This document shows, one piece after another, positions 24,473 through 33,318 of a DNA stretch of 64,000 nucleotides. Position 1 is the stretch's first letter. Each line of letters starts with the position of its first letter. A program made the translations under genes and the position numbers. The notes under the pieces were generated by a model that saw only the letters and a program-made list of their open reading frames with translations, had not been told where the DNA came from and made no database searches. This DNA is from Mangrovimonas spongiae (GTDB lineage Bacteria > Bacteroidota > Bacteroidia > Flavobacteriales > Flavobacteriaceae): the NCBI RefSeq assembly GCF_003944795.1, contig NZ_RWBG01000001.1, positions 496,001 to 560,000 of the forward strand, given 5' to 3'.

Positions 24473-25246
24473 TTATTCGATGAAACGCATAATTAAGTAA
24501 GATAATTCTTTCGTATTTTCTATATGACTCATGTGTCCATCAGGGAATTCATGTAATTTAATGTTAGTAGAATGAAAGAGGTTTTTAATACTACTTGCGT
24601 CTAAAACCGTGTCTTTTAATCCGTAAATAATCATTTTTTTGCAATGTAAAGATTTGAAAAAAACGGTTCTATTTGGTCTAATTTTCATACCTTCTAGTGC
24701 AGCAATAATACCTTGAAGTGGCGTTTTTAAGGCTTCTTGTTTTACGGTTTCTATTTCAGAAGATAGCCTCTCTCTGTTGTTTTTAGCAAATAAATTAGAG
24801 ATAGCCATGCTAATAAACGCTTTATGGTTTTGTTTTACCGCTTTAATAGCGCGATCTCTATTAGCTTGCCTGTCTTTACTATCTGCTTCCGATGTCGAGT
24901 TTAACAAACAAACACTTAACGCTTTGTTAGGGATTTTTTCAAGTAATGCTAAAGCAACATAACCACCCATAGAGTGCCCAATAAAATGAGCCTTTTGAAT
25001 GTTTAATTCATTTAAAACTGCATTTACGGCCTCGGCCATATCTTCCATGGTATGTATGTAGCCTAAGCAATCTGTTTTACCATGCCCTAGTAAATCAATG
25101 GTAATAACTTGATAAGAGCTTTCAAGGTCTGAGACTAAATTATCCCACATAGATAAGTTTTCTAAAAAACCATGAAGTAGCACTACGGCTTCTCCATTAC
25201 CTATATGGCTATAATTAATGTTTATGTTTTTGTGTTTTATAACCAT
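24473..25246 (-). CDS. Alpha/beta hydrolase
   Basis: The 257-residue protein has the alpha/beta hydrolase order: oxyanion HGFLENLSMW from residue 25, the nucleophile elbow GHSMGG with Ser92, an acid loop at YGLKDTVLD and a histidine at GHMSHIEN. There is no signal peptide. The layout is typical of small esterases and of MenH- or BioH-like enzymes, but no substrate can be inferred. It starts eight bases after the stop of the ACT-like gene, so the two are probably co-transcribed. Confidence 0.9.
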   Translation of the reverse strand: MVIKHKNININYSHIGNGEAVVLLHGFLENLSMWDNLVSDLESSYQVITIDLLGHGKTDCLGYIHTMEDMAEAVNAVLNELNIQKAHFIGHSMGGYVALALLEKIPNKALSVCLLNSTSEADSKDRQANRDRAIKAVKQNHKAFISMAISNLFAKNNRERLSSEIETVKQEALKTPLQGIIAALEGMKIRPNRTVFFKSLHCKKMIIYGLKDTVLDASSIKNLFHSTNIKLHEFPDGHMSHIENTKELSYLIMRFIE

Positions 25247-25254
25247 GTGTTATA

Positions 25255-25911
25255 TTACTGTTTTAACTTTTTTATTACCGAAAATGCTTTGTCAACCAAA
25301 TCGTCTTCAACCAAAACAGTAAATTCATTCGTGGTTGACACCACTTCATAAAGCGCGATGCCTTCCCAAGCTAAACGTTTAAAAATTTGATAGTACAAAC
25401 CTGTAACTTTTGAGTTGTTTTCTGGTAAACTAATGCTTATTGCCGAAAGGTTTTCTTTTACACCTTTTTGCTTTTCATTTTTAAAGTGCTCTAGAACATG
25501 CTGTTTTTGCGAGCTTGATACAATAATATTGCTCTCTAAAATGCCTCTTGTAAAGGCATAAAATACATTGGCGTTTAAGTTGATTTGCCCTAATATTTTT
25601 GAATGACTTTCTATTAATGTATTTGAGTTTTGAAATGTAAAATCGCTTAAGTTAGATCTAACCGTGATGTCTCCTAAGCTTTTAATAACTCGCTTTAACC
25701 GTGGTGAACTGCCCAAATCTTTAGGTGGGTTGTAACGACGCAAAGCCATCATTATAGCACCTGTTTTTACAGGTTTTCTTAGCATGTCGCTTACAGGTTT
25801 TGATAGCTCCTCAGCTAATGCCGAATAGTTTATAATGTTCCGTGATAAAGCTTCTTCTAAAAATGGTTGAGCAACTAAGAGTTCTTCAACACATGCTGCA
25901 ATAGTTTTCAT
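25255..25911 (-). CDS. Hypothetical protein with a C-terminal ACT-like domain
   Basis: The 218-residue protein has a helical N-terminal region (1-60; EELLVAQPFLEEAL, YSALAEELSKPVSDMLRKP) that could be a winged-helix-like domain. The C-terminal half has SAISISLPENNSKVTGLYYQIFKRLAWEGIALYEVVSTTNEFTVLVED, whose EGIALYEVVSTTNEFTVLV portion reads like the ACT domains that end aspartate kinases. It is divergent from the aspartate kinase gene, with 106 bases between start codons. A regulatory or amino-acid sensing role is inferred. I do not recognise a named family. Confidence 0.7.
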   Translation of the reverse strand: MKTIAACVEELLVAQPFLEEALSRNIINYSALAEELSKPVSDMLRKPVKTGAIMMALRRYNPPKDLGSSPRLKRVIKSLGDITVRSNLSDFTFQNSNTLIESHSKILGQINLNANVFYAFTRGILESNIIVSSSQKQHVLEHFKNEKQKGVKENLSAISISLPENNSKVTGLYYQIFKRLAWEGIALYEVVSTTNEFTVLVEDDLVDKAFSVIKKLKQ

Positions 25912-25936
25912 ATTGTTAATTATTTAACTAAGTGTG

Positions 25937-25944
25937 CAAATTTA
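25937..25944 (-). promoter_or_regulatory. -7 box (TAAATTTG) of the ACT-like gene
   Basis: TAAATTTG on the minus strand, 25 bases from the start at 25911. Confidence 0.45.
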
Positions 25945-25986
25945 GTTTAATTTTTTCAATTTTATTTTTAAAAAGCTGCTCTACGT

Positions 25987-25994
25987 TAGTTTTG
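25987..25994 (+). promoter_or_regulatory. -7 box (TAGTTTTG) of aspartate kinase
   Basis: TAGTTTTG on the plus strand, 23 bases from the ATG at 26018, divergent to the box of the ACT-like gene. Confidence 0.45.
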
Positions 25995-26017
25995 TTCACA
26001 TAAATAAAAAATCTAAT

Positions 26018-27340
26018 ATGCAAGTTTTAAAGTTTGGAGGAACGTCGGTTGGTTCAGTGCAAAATATGACTAATGTAAAGGGCATTATAAATGATGGTAC
26101 GAAAAAAATAGTTGTGCTCTCGGCAATGTCTGGAACAACAAATGCTTTGGTAGCTATTTCTGATACTATTAAACAAGCAAAAACCAAAGAGGCTATTCGA
26201 TTATTAGATGCGTTGTACATTACTTATGTTGATGTTTTAGATGATTTGCTCTCAAACAAAACATTGTATAAAGAGGCCGAAGCTTATATCCAATCTGTAT
26301 TTAATACGCTTAATGAATTTGTACATCAGCCTTTTTCCCAATTATTGCACAACCGTATGGTGTCTCAAGGCGAGTTATTGTCTACGTTTTTGTTCAGTAG
26401 ATTTTTACAACAAGAAGGTGTTAATGCGCAATTGATTTCGGCTTTAGATTTTATGAGAATCGACAAATCTAACGAGCCCGATAATTTTTACATCAAACAG
26501 AATTTATCCAGAATTATAAACGAACTTCCCCAAGCCGATATTTACATTACACAAGGGTTTATTTGTTTAGATGCCGATGGGTGTATTGCAAACTTACAAC
26601 GTGGCGGAAGTGATTACACGGCAAGTATTATTGGTGCTGCTATTAACGCTGAAGAAGTACAAATTTGGACCGATATAGATGGGTTTCATAATAACGATCC
26701 AAGATTTGTAAACGATACACAGGCTATTTCAAACCTATCGTTTGATGAAGCGGCAGAGCTAGCATATTTTGGTGCAAAAATTCTGCATCCACAAACCGTA
26801 ATGCCTATTAGAGAGCAGAACATTCCGTTGCGATTAAAAAATACGATGGCACCAAATGCTCATGGAACAGTAATAACAAATTCCATTCATGGTGAAGGTA
26901 TTAAAGCTATAGCGGCAAAGGATGGTATTACAGCCATAAAAATTAAATCGGCAAGAATGCTGTTGGCGCACGGATTTTTAAAACGCGTTTTTGAAGTTTT
27001 TGAGAAATATGAAACGGCGATTGATATGATTACAACCTCGGAAATTGCTGTGTCTTTAACCATAGATAATACTAACTATTTAAAGGAAATAATTCAAGAA
27101 TTAGAGCAGTTTGCTATGGTTGAGGTAGATGCATACAGAACTATTGTCTGTTTAGTAGGAAATAATATTGTGTTTCATCCAGATACGCCAAAATTATTTC
27201 AAATATTACAAGATGTTAATGTAAGAATGATTGCCTATGGTGGTAGTAACAATAATATATCATTACTAATTAATACAAGCGATAAAGTAGAAACCTTAAG
27301 GAAACTAAATCGTTATGTGTTTGAAATGGAAATGGTATAG
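26018..27340 (+). CDS. Aspartate kinase, monofunctional
   Basis: Aspartate kinase phosphorylates aspartate as the first step of lysine, threonine and methionine synthesis. The 440-residue product opens with KFGGTSVGS (residues 5-13), has RGGSDYTASIIGAAI and IWTDIDGFHNNDPR in the kinase domain, and ends with two ACT domains (from about 300), including FEVFEKYETAIDMITTSEIAVSLTI and MIAYGGSNNNISLLI. No homoserine dehydrogenase domain is fused. A terminator follows 20 bases after the stop. Confidence 0.95.
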   Translation: MQVLKFGGTSVGSVQNMTNVKGIINDGTKKIVVLSAMSGTTNALVAISDTIKQAKTKEAIRLLDALYITYVDVLDDLLSNKTLYKEAEAYIQSVFNTLNEFVHQPFSQLLHNRMVSQGELLSTFLFSRFLQQEGVNAQLISALDFMRIDKSNEPDNFYIKQNLSRIINELPQADIYITQGFICLDADGCIANLQRGGSDYTASIIGAAINAEEVQIWTDIDGFHNNDPRFVNDTQAISNLSFDEAAELAYFGAKILHPQTVMPIREQNIPLRLKNTMAPNAHGTVITNSIHGEGIKAIAAKDGITAIKIKSARMLLAHGFLKRVFEVFEKYETAIDMITTSEIAVSLTIDNTNYLKEIIQELEQFAMVEVDAYRTIVCLVGNNIVFHPDTPKLFQILQDVNVRMIAYGGSNNNISLLINTSDKVETLRKLNRYVFEMEMV

Positions 27341-27360
27341 GTTTTTTTAATTAAATCAGA

Positions 27361-27387
27361 AAAGGCCGGGTTTAACCGGCCTTTTTA
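27361..27387. terminator. Bidirectional rho-independent terminator
   Basis: AAAGGCCGG and CCGGCCTTT arms around GTTTAA with A- and T-rich flanks. It serves the convergent aspartate kinase and aminopeptidase P genes. Confidence 0.9.
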
Positions 27388-27391
27388 TTTT

Positions 27392-28684
27392 TTAGGAATT
27401 CATAATATCTTCAATCTCATCGGCTTCAATAGGAATGTCGCGCATAAGATTAAATGGTTCGCCTGTTTCTTGAATAACAACATCGTCTTCCAAACGAATA
27501 CCAAAACCTTCATCTGGAATATAAATACCAGGTTCTACGGTAAATACCATATTAGCTGTCATAGGCTCGGTTAAAATACCGTAATCATGCGTGTCCAAAC
27601 CAATATGATGACTGGTACCATGCATGAAGTACTTTTTGTAAGCTGGCCAATCGGGATTTTCGTTTTGCACGTCAGCTTTATCCAATAAGCCTAAGTCTAA
27701 TAATTCTGAAGTCATTAATTTACCAACTTCAACGTGGTAATCGGCCCAAATAGTTCCTGGAACAAGCATTTTTGTGGCTTCATCTTTAACACGGTTTACA
27801 GCGTTGTAAACCTCTTTTTGGCGTTTAGAGAACTTTCCAGAAGCAGGAATCGTTCTAGTCATATCACTAGAGTAATTGGCGTATTCTGCGCCAACGTCCA
27901 TTAAAATTAAGTCGCCATCTTTACACGGTTGATTGTTTTCTATATAGTGTAACACATTAGCATTATTCCCAGAGGCCACAATAGGCGTGTAAGCAAAACC
28001 GCGAGAGCGATTTCTTAAAAACTCGTGCATGTATTCGGCTTCAATTTCAAATTCTGAAACACCAGGTTTTACAAAATTCAACACACGTTTAAAGCCTTTT
28101 TCGGTAATTCTACAGGCTTGTTGCATAATATCAAGCTCTATCTGATCTTTTACAGAACGAAGGCGTTGTAATATAGGGTTGCTTTTCTCTACACTGTGCG
28201 CTGGAAACTTCTCTCTTAACCATTTATTAAAACGGTCTTCGCGAGTTTGTGTTTCTATATTAGCTCGGTAATGTTCGTTAGTGTTAATATAAACGGTGTT
28301 GCATTGTGCCATGACTTCTCTAAAAACTTTATCGAAATCTTGAAGCCAATACACGGTTTTTATCCCAGCCGTTTCAAAAGCTTTATCTTTGGTTAGTTTT
28401 TCGCCTTCCCAAACAGCAATATGATCGTTTGTTTCAGTTAGAAATAAAATTTCACGATGCTTAGGGTTTGGACAATCAGGAAATAATAACAAAATGCTTT
28501 CTTCTTGATCAACACCACTTAAATAAAAAATATTGCGATCTTGTTGGAAAGGTATGGTACTGTCGGCACCAATAGGATAAATATCATTACTATTAAAAAC
28601 AGCTAAACTATTAGGTTTCATTTTAGCCATGAAGTTTTTACGGTTTTTAATAAATAATTTGCTGTCTATAGGTAAGTATTTCAT
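27392..28684 (-). CDS. Xaa-Pro aminopeptidase (aminopeptidase P family)
   Basis: The 430-residue M24 enzyme removes an N-terminal residue before proline. The N-terminal creatinase-like domain (1-170) contains FQQDRNIFYLSGVDQEESILLL, and the pita-bread domain carries the dimetal residues in LMDVGAEYANYSSDMTRT (two aspartates), the HGTSHHIGLDTHD histidines, EPGIYIPDEGFGIRLEDDV with the two glutamates. No signal peptide. A -7 box lies 19 bases upstream. Confidence 0.94.
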   Translation of the reverse strand: MKYLPIDSKLFIKNRKNFMAKMKPNSLAVFNSNDIYPIGADSTIPFQQDRNIFYLSGVDQEESILLLFPDCPNPKHREILFLTETNDHIAVWEGEKLTKDKAFETAGIKTVYWLQDFDKVFREVMAQCNTVYINTNEHYRANIETQTREDRFNKWLREKFPAHSVEKSNPILQRLRSVKDQIELDIMQQACRITEKGFKRVLNFVKPGVSEFEIEAEYMHEFLRNRSRGFAYTPIVASGNNANVLHYIENNQPCKDGDLILMDVGAEYANYSSDMTRTIPASGKFSKRQKEVYNAVNRVKDEATKMLVPGTIWADYHVEVGKLMTSELLDLGLLDKADVQNENPDWPAYKKYFMHGTSHHIGLDTHDYGILTEPMTANMVFTVEPGIYIPDEGFGIRLEDDVVIQETGEPFNLMRDIPIEADEIEDIMNS

Positions 28685-28703
28685 ATTAAAAATTGAATTT
28701 TTC

Positions 28704-28711
28704 CAAAGGTA
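28704..28711 (-). promoter_or_regulatory. -7 box (TACCTTTG) of aminopeptidase P
   Basis: TACCTTTG on the minus strand, 19 bases upstream of the ATG at 28684. Confidence 0.45.
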
Positions 28712-28804
28712 CTCAATCCAATAATTCTAATAAAATAAGCTTGTTAAAACTTTATTAATGCAATATTTTTTAACAAATTTGGTTATTAAACTAAACCTCA
28801 AATC

Positions 28805-29674
28805 ATGAAACATCTATTTAAAATTTGCTTTTTAACTTTTTTAATTGTCATGTCTTGTAGCGAAGATAACGATGATACGCAGCAACCTAATACACCTAAT
28901 TTAGTTATAAAGTTACAGTTTGATCCTAGTCAGGAACGCTTAAATAATATTGGCGAACCAGCCACTATACCAGATGGTAACGCCGCGCAATCACCAACTA
29001 TTTCAAGAATGAGTGCAAATTATATTGAATTAGCTCCAGGTGCATTTACACCCTTAGGAGAAGGTGAAATTATTTTTAATGGTTCGGAAACAACAGCTGG
29101 AGGTGACAGAGCGATTAATTTTCAAAACGCACGATTTGCTGGAAATAATGAGGTGTTTTTAACCTTGCCGTTAAACCAAGTTTCTGTGGGAACATACGAA
29201 TGGGTTCGTGTATCTTTGGCCTATCAAGAAGGGGATATCGACTTTCTTTTAGATGGTGTTGATTATACCGGAACTTTAGCAAGCTTTGTTGGGTATAATA
29301 CTTACATTACTACGTTCGACCTAAACGGGCAAAGTATAGATGTAAATGGAAATAGATTACAAGGCTTCTGGGCTTTTGAAGCCGAAGGATTTGCTACGCA
29401 AGGTCAAGCGCCTGCTGGAGCAACGACAGTTCCTAATCCATTATTCGATTCGTCACCTATTCCTCAAGGATCTTGTGTGGTAACTGGTGCGTTTGAAAAT
29501 GGGTTTACCATAACAGGTGAAGAAACACAAGATGTTGAAGTTGTCTTGTCATTTTCAATAAATAATAGTTTTGAATGGACAGAGGTTAATGCCGATGGTA
29601 AATACGAGCCAAGTGCAGGAGAGCAAGTTGTGGATATGGGACTTCGGGGGCTTATTCCAATGGTTTCAGAGTAA
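28805..29674 (+). CDS. Lipoprotein of unknown function
   Basis: The 289-residue protein has a clear SPII leader (IVMSC, Cys18) followed by an acidic tether. The body is beta-rich and has repeated short motifs such as LVIKLQFDPSQERL, GDRAINFQNARF and FALPLN-type strands, followed by GTYEWVRVSLAYQEGDI and IPQGSCVVTG. It looks like a surface-exposed lipoprotein widespread in flavobacteria, but I do not recognise the family. It lies upstream of sdhC in the same direction, with a separate promoter for sdh in between. Confidence 0.75.
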   Translation: MKHLFKICFLTFLIVMSCSEDNDDTQQPNTPNLVIKLQFDPSQERLNNIGEPATIPDGNAAQSPTISRMSANYIELAPGAFTPLGEGEIIFNGSETTAGGDRAINFQNARFAGNNEVFLTLPLNQVSVGTYEWVRVSLAYQEGDIDFLLDGVDYTGTLASFVGYNTYITTFDLNGQSIDVNGNRLQGFWAFEAEGFATQGQAPAGATTVPNPLFDSSPIPQGSCVVTGAFENGFTITGEETQDVEVVLSFSINNSFEWTEVNADGKYEPSAGEQVVDMGLRGLIPMVSE

Positions 29675-29744
29675 TTTCTGTTTAAAATCATTCTAAATAC
29701 CTAATTATAACGTTTGAGTTTTTGTCTAAAATTTAGATGTAGTG

Positions 29745-29752
29745 TATCTTTG
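29745..29752 (+). promoter_or_regulatory. -7 box (TATCTTTG) of the sdhCAB operon
   Basis: TATCTTTG lies 26 bases before the sdhC ATG, with a TTTG at 29723-29726 that could act as the -33 element (18-base spacing). Confidence 0.6.
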
Positions 29753-29778
29753 TTTGGATAAAAAATTAAACTTCAACA

Positions 29779-30453
29779 ATGAGCGGAATTCTAAATTCTT
29801 CGATAGGAAGAAAATTTGCCATGGCACTTTCGGCCCTCTTCCTAATGATTTTCTTGTTACAACACTTTATTATCAATTTTTCATCTATAATTAGTGCAGA
29901 CGCTTTTAACAATCTGTCTCACTTTATGGGAACCAATTGGTTAATTCAATACATTATGCAACCTGTATTGATTTTTGGTGTCGTTTTTCACTTTGTAATG
30001 GGATTTATTCTGGAGATAAGAAACAAAGGTGCTAGACAAATTAAGTATGCAAAAAACAATGGTGCTGCCAATTCATCATGGATGAGCCGTAATATGATTT
30101 ACAGCGGGTTATTCATTTTAATTTTCTTGGTTATTCACTTTATCGATTTCTGGATTCCGGAAATCAATACTAAATATATCCAAGGCGATATGTCTGGGTT
30201 GTTGCCAAGTGGTGAGTACAGATACTACGAAGAGCTTGTGCATAAATTCCAACCATTATGGCGTGTGGCGCTATATTGTTTAGGGTTTGTGTTTTTAGCA
30301 TTGCATTTATTGCATGGATTTATGTCGGCCTTTCAATCGGTTGGAGCAAACAATAAATACACAAGGGCATTAAAAGGATTTGGAAAAGCATATGCTATTG
30401 TTATTCCTTTAGGGTTTATCATTATTGCATTAGTTCACCATTTTAATCATTAA
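29779..30453 (+). CDS. sdhC: Succinate dehydrogenase cytochrome b subunit SdhC
   Basis: This is the single membrane anchor of a B-type (dihaem, five-helix) succinate:quinone reductase; no separate SdhD exists. The 224-residue product opens with SSIGRKFAMALSALFLMIFLLQHF and has five hydrophobic segments with haem-ligand histidines in QHFIINF, FHFVMGF, IHFIDFW and LHLLHGF. It precedes sdhA by 12 bases. Confidence 0.95.
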   Translation: MSGILNSSIGRKFAMALSALFLMIFLLQHFIINFSSIISADAFNNLSHFMGTNWLIQYIMQPVLIFGVVFHFVMGFILEIRNKGARQIKYAKNNGAANSSWMSRNMIYSGLFILIFLVIHFIDFWIPEINTKYIQGDMSGLLPSGEYRYYEELVHKFQPLWRVALYCLGFVFLALHLLHGFMSAFQSVGANNKYTRALKGFGKAYAIVIPLGFIIIALVHHFNH

Positions 30454-30465
30454 AATACATCTAAC

Positions 30466-32478
30466 ATGGCTTTAGATTCAAAAATACCAAAAGGTCCTTT
30501 AGCTGATAAATGGACTAATCATAAAAACAATATTAACTTAGTAAATCCAGCTAACAAGCGTTTAATAGATGTAATTGTTGTGGGAACTGGTTTAGCTGGT
30601 GGTTCTGCTGCTGCAACTTTAGCAGAGCTTGGCTATAATGTAAAAGCATTCTGTTTTCAAGACTCGCCGCGTCGCGCACACTCTATTGCTGCTCAAGGTG
30701 GTATAAACGCTGCCAAGAACTATCAAGGTGATGGCGATTCTGATTACCGTTTATTTTACGATACAGTAAAAGGTGGCGATTATCGCTCGCGTGAAGCCAA
30801 TGTATATCGTTTAGCCGAAGTATCAGCAAATATTATCGACCAATGTGTAGCACAAGGTGTTCCTTTTGCTCGTGAGTATGGTGGGTTATTAGATAACCGT
30901 TCTTTTGGTGGGGTTTTAGTATCTCGTACTTTCTACGCCAAAGGTCAAACAGGGCAACAGTTACTACTAGGAGCGTATTCTGCCATGAACCGACAAATTG
31001 GTCGAGGTAAGATTAAAATGTACAACCGCCACGAAATGTTAGATGTGGTTGTTGTAGATGGCAAAGCGCGAGGTATTATTGCACGTAATTTAGTAACAGG
31101 AGAAATTGAAAGACACTCAGCTCACGCTGTTGTTTTAGGAACTGGAGGTTATGGGAATGTATTTTTCTTATCCACTAATGCGATGGGAAGCAATGTAACT
31201 GCAGCTTGGAAAGCTCATAAACGTGGAGCTTATTTTGCTAATCCATGTTACACACAAATTCACCCAACTTGTATTCCAGTATCTGGAGATCATCAATCTA
31301 AATTAACATTGATGTCTGAGTCGTTACGAAACGATGGCCGTATTTGGGTGCCAAAACATATGGAAGATGTTAAAGCAATTCGAGAAGGTAAGTTAAAACC
31401 AACCGAAATTGCTGAAGAAAATAGAGATTATTATTTAGAGCGTCGTTATCCAGCTTTTGGTAACTTAGTGCCACGCGATGTGGCTTCTCGTGCTGCTAAA
31501 GAGCGTTGCGATGCCGGCTACGGTGTAAATAAAACAGGTGAAGCTGTTTACTTAGATTTTGCCTCGGCAATTCAACGTTACGGTAAAGAGCAAGCGCACG
31601 TTAAAGGATTAAACGAAAATGATGCGGCTTTAGTTAAAAAACTAGGTCAAGAAGTGATTAAGAATAAGTATGGAAACTTATTCCAGATGTATGAAAAAAT
31701 TGTTGACCAAAACCCATACGAAACCCCAATGATGATTTACCCAGCAGTGCATTACACTATGGGCGGTATTTGGGTAGATTATAATTTAATGACAACCGTT
31801 CCAGGATTGTATGCAATTGGTGAAGCTAACTTCTCCGATCATGGCGCTAACCGTTTAGGAGCTTCGGCTTTAATGCAAGGATTAGCCGATGGATACTTTG
31901 TATTACCATATACTATTGGAGATTATTTATCTAACGATATCCGTACTGGACCAATTTCAACAGAGTTACCAGAGTTTGAACAAGCTGAAAAAAATGTTCG
32001 TGACCGTATAGAATCTCTAATTAATAATAACGGAACACATTCTGTAGACTATTTCCACAAGAAGTTAGGTAAAATTATGTGGAATAAAGTAGGCATGTCT
32101 CGTAATGCTAAAGGTTTATCTGAAGCTATAGAAGAAATAGCAGCATTACGTGAAGAATTCTGGAAAGATGTAAAAGTTCCTGGAACAGCCGATGAATTTA
32201 ATGAAGAATTGGCTAAAGCAGGTCGTGTAGCCGATTTCCTTGAGTTAGGTGAGTTATTTGCTAAAGATGCTTTACACAGAAACGAATCTTGTGGTGGACA
32301 CTACCGCGAGGAATCTGTAGAAGAAAGTGGTGAGCAAAAAGGTGAAGCTAAGCGTGACGATGAAAACTTTAAATATGTGGCTGCATGGGAATACAAAGGA
32401 GAACCCAAAGAAGCCCTATTACACAAGGAAAATCTCGTATTTGAAAATATAGAATTAAAACAAAGAAGTTATAAATAA
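30466..32478 (+). CDS. sdhA: Succinate dehydrogenase/fumarate reductase flavoprotein subunit SdhA
   Basis: SdhA holds the covalent FAD and the succinate site of complex II. The 670-residue product shows the dinucleotide fold [12 protein letters not shown] from residue 38, the FAD-attachment histidine in [11 protein letters not shown] (His72), [10 protein letters not shown] in the capping region, [10 protein letters not shown], and the catalytic arginine region [17 protein letters not shown]. Length and motif spacing are typical of the B-type enzymes of Bacteroidota. It lies between sdhC and sdhB with gaps of 12 and 8 bases. Confidence 0.96.
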   Translation: MALDSKIPKGPLADKWTNHKNNINLVNPANKRLIDVIVVGTGLAGGSAAATLAELGYNVKAFCFQDSPRRAHSIAAQGGINAAKNYQGDGDSDYRLFYDTVKGGDYRSREANVYRLAEVSANIIDQCVAQGVPFAREYGGLLDNRSFGGVLVSRTFYAKGQTGQQLLLGAYSAMNRQIGRGKIKMYNRHEMLDVVVVDGKARGIIARNLVTGEIERHSAHAVVLGTGGYGNVFFLSTNAMGSNVTAAWKAHKRGAYFANPCYTQIHPTCIPVSGDHQSKLTLMSESLRNDGRIWVPKHMEDVKAIREGKLKPTEIAEENRDYYLERRYPAFGNLVPRDVASRAAKERCDAGYGVNKTGEAVYLDFASAIQRYGKEQAHVKGLNENDAALVKKLGQEVIKNKYGNLFQMYEKIVDQNPYETPMMIYPAVHYTMGGIWVDYNLMTTVPGLYAIGEANFSDHGANRLGASALMQGLADGYFVLPYTIGDYLSNDIRTGPISTELPEFEQAEKNVRDRIESLINNNGTHSVDYFHKKLGKIMWNKVGMSRNAKGLSEAIEEIAALREEFWKDVKVPGTADEFNEELAKAGRVADFLELGELFAKDALHRNESCGGHYREESVEESGEQKGEAKRDDENFKYVAAWEYKGEPKEALLHKENLVFENIELKQRSYK

Positions 32479-32486
32479 GGAAGACT

Positions 32487-33233
32487 ATGAATTTAACGTT
32501 GAAAATATGGCGTCAAAAAAACGCTAACGATAAAGGAAAAATGGTTGACTATCCAATAAGTGGGATAGAACCAGATATGTCTTTCCTTGAAATGTTAGAC
32601 GTTTTAAATGAGGAGTTAATTAATAAAGGGGAAGAACCTGTAGCATTCGATCACGATTGCCGTGAAGGTATTTGTGGTATGTGTTCGCTTTACATTAATG
32701 GTGAAGCACATGGACCAGATCGTGGTGTTACAACCTGCCAATTACACATGCGTATGTTTAACGATGGCGATACCATTTATATCGAACCATTTAGGGCAGC
32801 TGCATTTCCTGTTGTAAAAGATTTAGTGGTAGATAGAAGTGCTTTCGATCGTATACAACATGCTGGAGGGTTTGTTTCGGTAAACACTTCTGGAAATACT
32901 ATTGATGCGAATTCAATTCCAGTAAACAAACACGATGCAGACGACGCTTTTGATGCAGCTACCTGTATAGGATGTGGTGCATGCGTTGCTAGTTGTAAAA
33001 ATTCTTCTGCAATGCTATTTGTAGGAGCAAAAGTATCGCAATTTGCGTTATTGCCTCAAGGACAAGTAGAAGCTACAGACCGTGTTATGAACATGGTTAA
33101 ACAAATGGATGAAGAAGGATTTGGTAACTGTACTAACACAGGTGCTTGTGAAGTAGAATGTCCTAAAGGAATTTCTTTAGAAAACATTGCACGTATGAAT
33201 CGTGAGTACTTAAAAGCCTCTTTTAAAGGATAG
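32487..33233 (+). CDS. sdhB: Succinate dehydrogenase iron-sulfur subunit SdhB
   Basis: SdhB passes electrons from SdhA to the cytochrome b anchor through three clusters. In the 248-residue product the [2Fe-2S] ligands are Cys58, Cys63, Cys66 and Cys84 (CREGICGMC, then VTTC), and the [4Fe-4S] and [3Fe-4S] ligands lie in [11 protein letters not shown] and [14 protein letters not shown]. The gene ends the sdh operon, with a terminator 30 bases downstream. Confidence 0.96.
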   Translation: MNLTLKIWRQKNANDKGKMVDYPISGIEPDMSFLEMLDVLNEELINKGEEPVAFDHDCREGICGMCSLYINGEAHGPDRGVTTCQLHMRMFNDGDTIYIEPFRAAAFPVVKDLVVDRSAFDRIQHAGGFVSVNTSGNTIDANSIPVNKHDADDAFDAATCIGCGACVASCKNSSAMLFVGAKVSQFALLPQGQVEATDRVMNMVKQMDEEGFGNCTNTGACEVECPKGISLENIARMNREYLKASFKG

Positions 33234-33263
33234 ATTAGGGTTTATAAACCTACACAATAATAA

Positions 33264-33291
33264 AAGTCCCAACGTCTTGTTGGGATTTTTT
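33264..33291 (+). terminator. Rho-independent terminator of sdhCAB
   Basis: AGTCCCAAC and GTTGGGATT arms with a GTCTT loop, followed by TTTTTTG. Confidence 0.85.
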
Positions 33292-33318
33292 GTTTCTTTA
33301 CAATTCAATAAATTAAGT

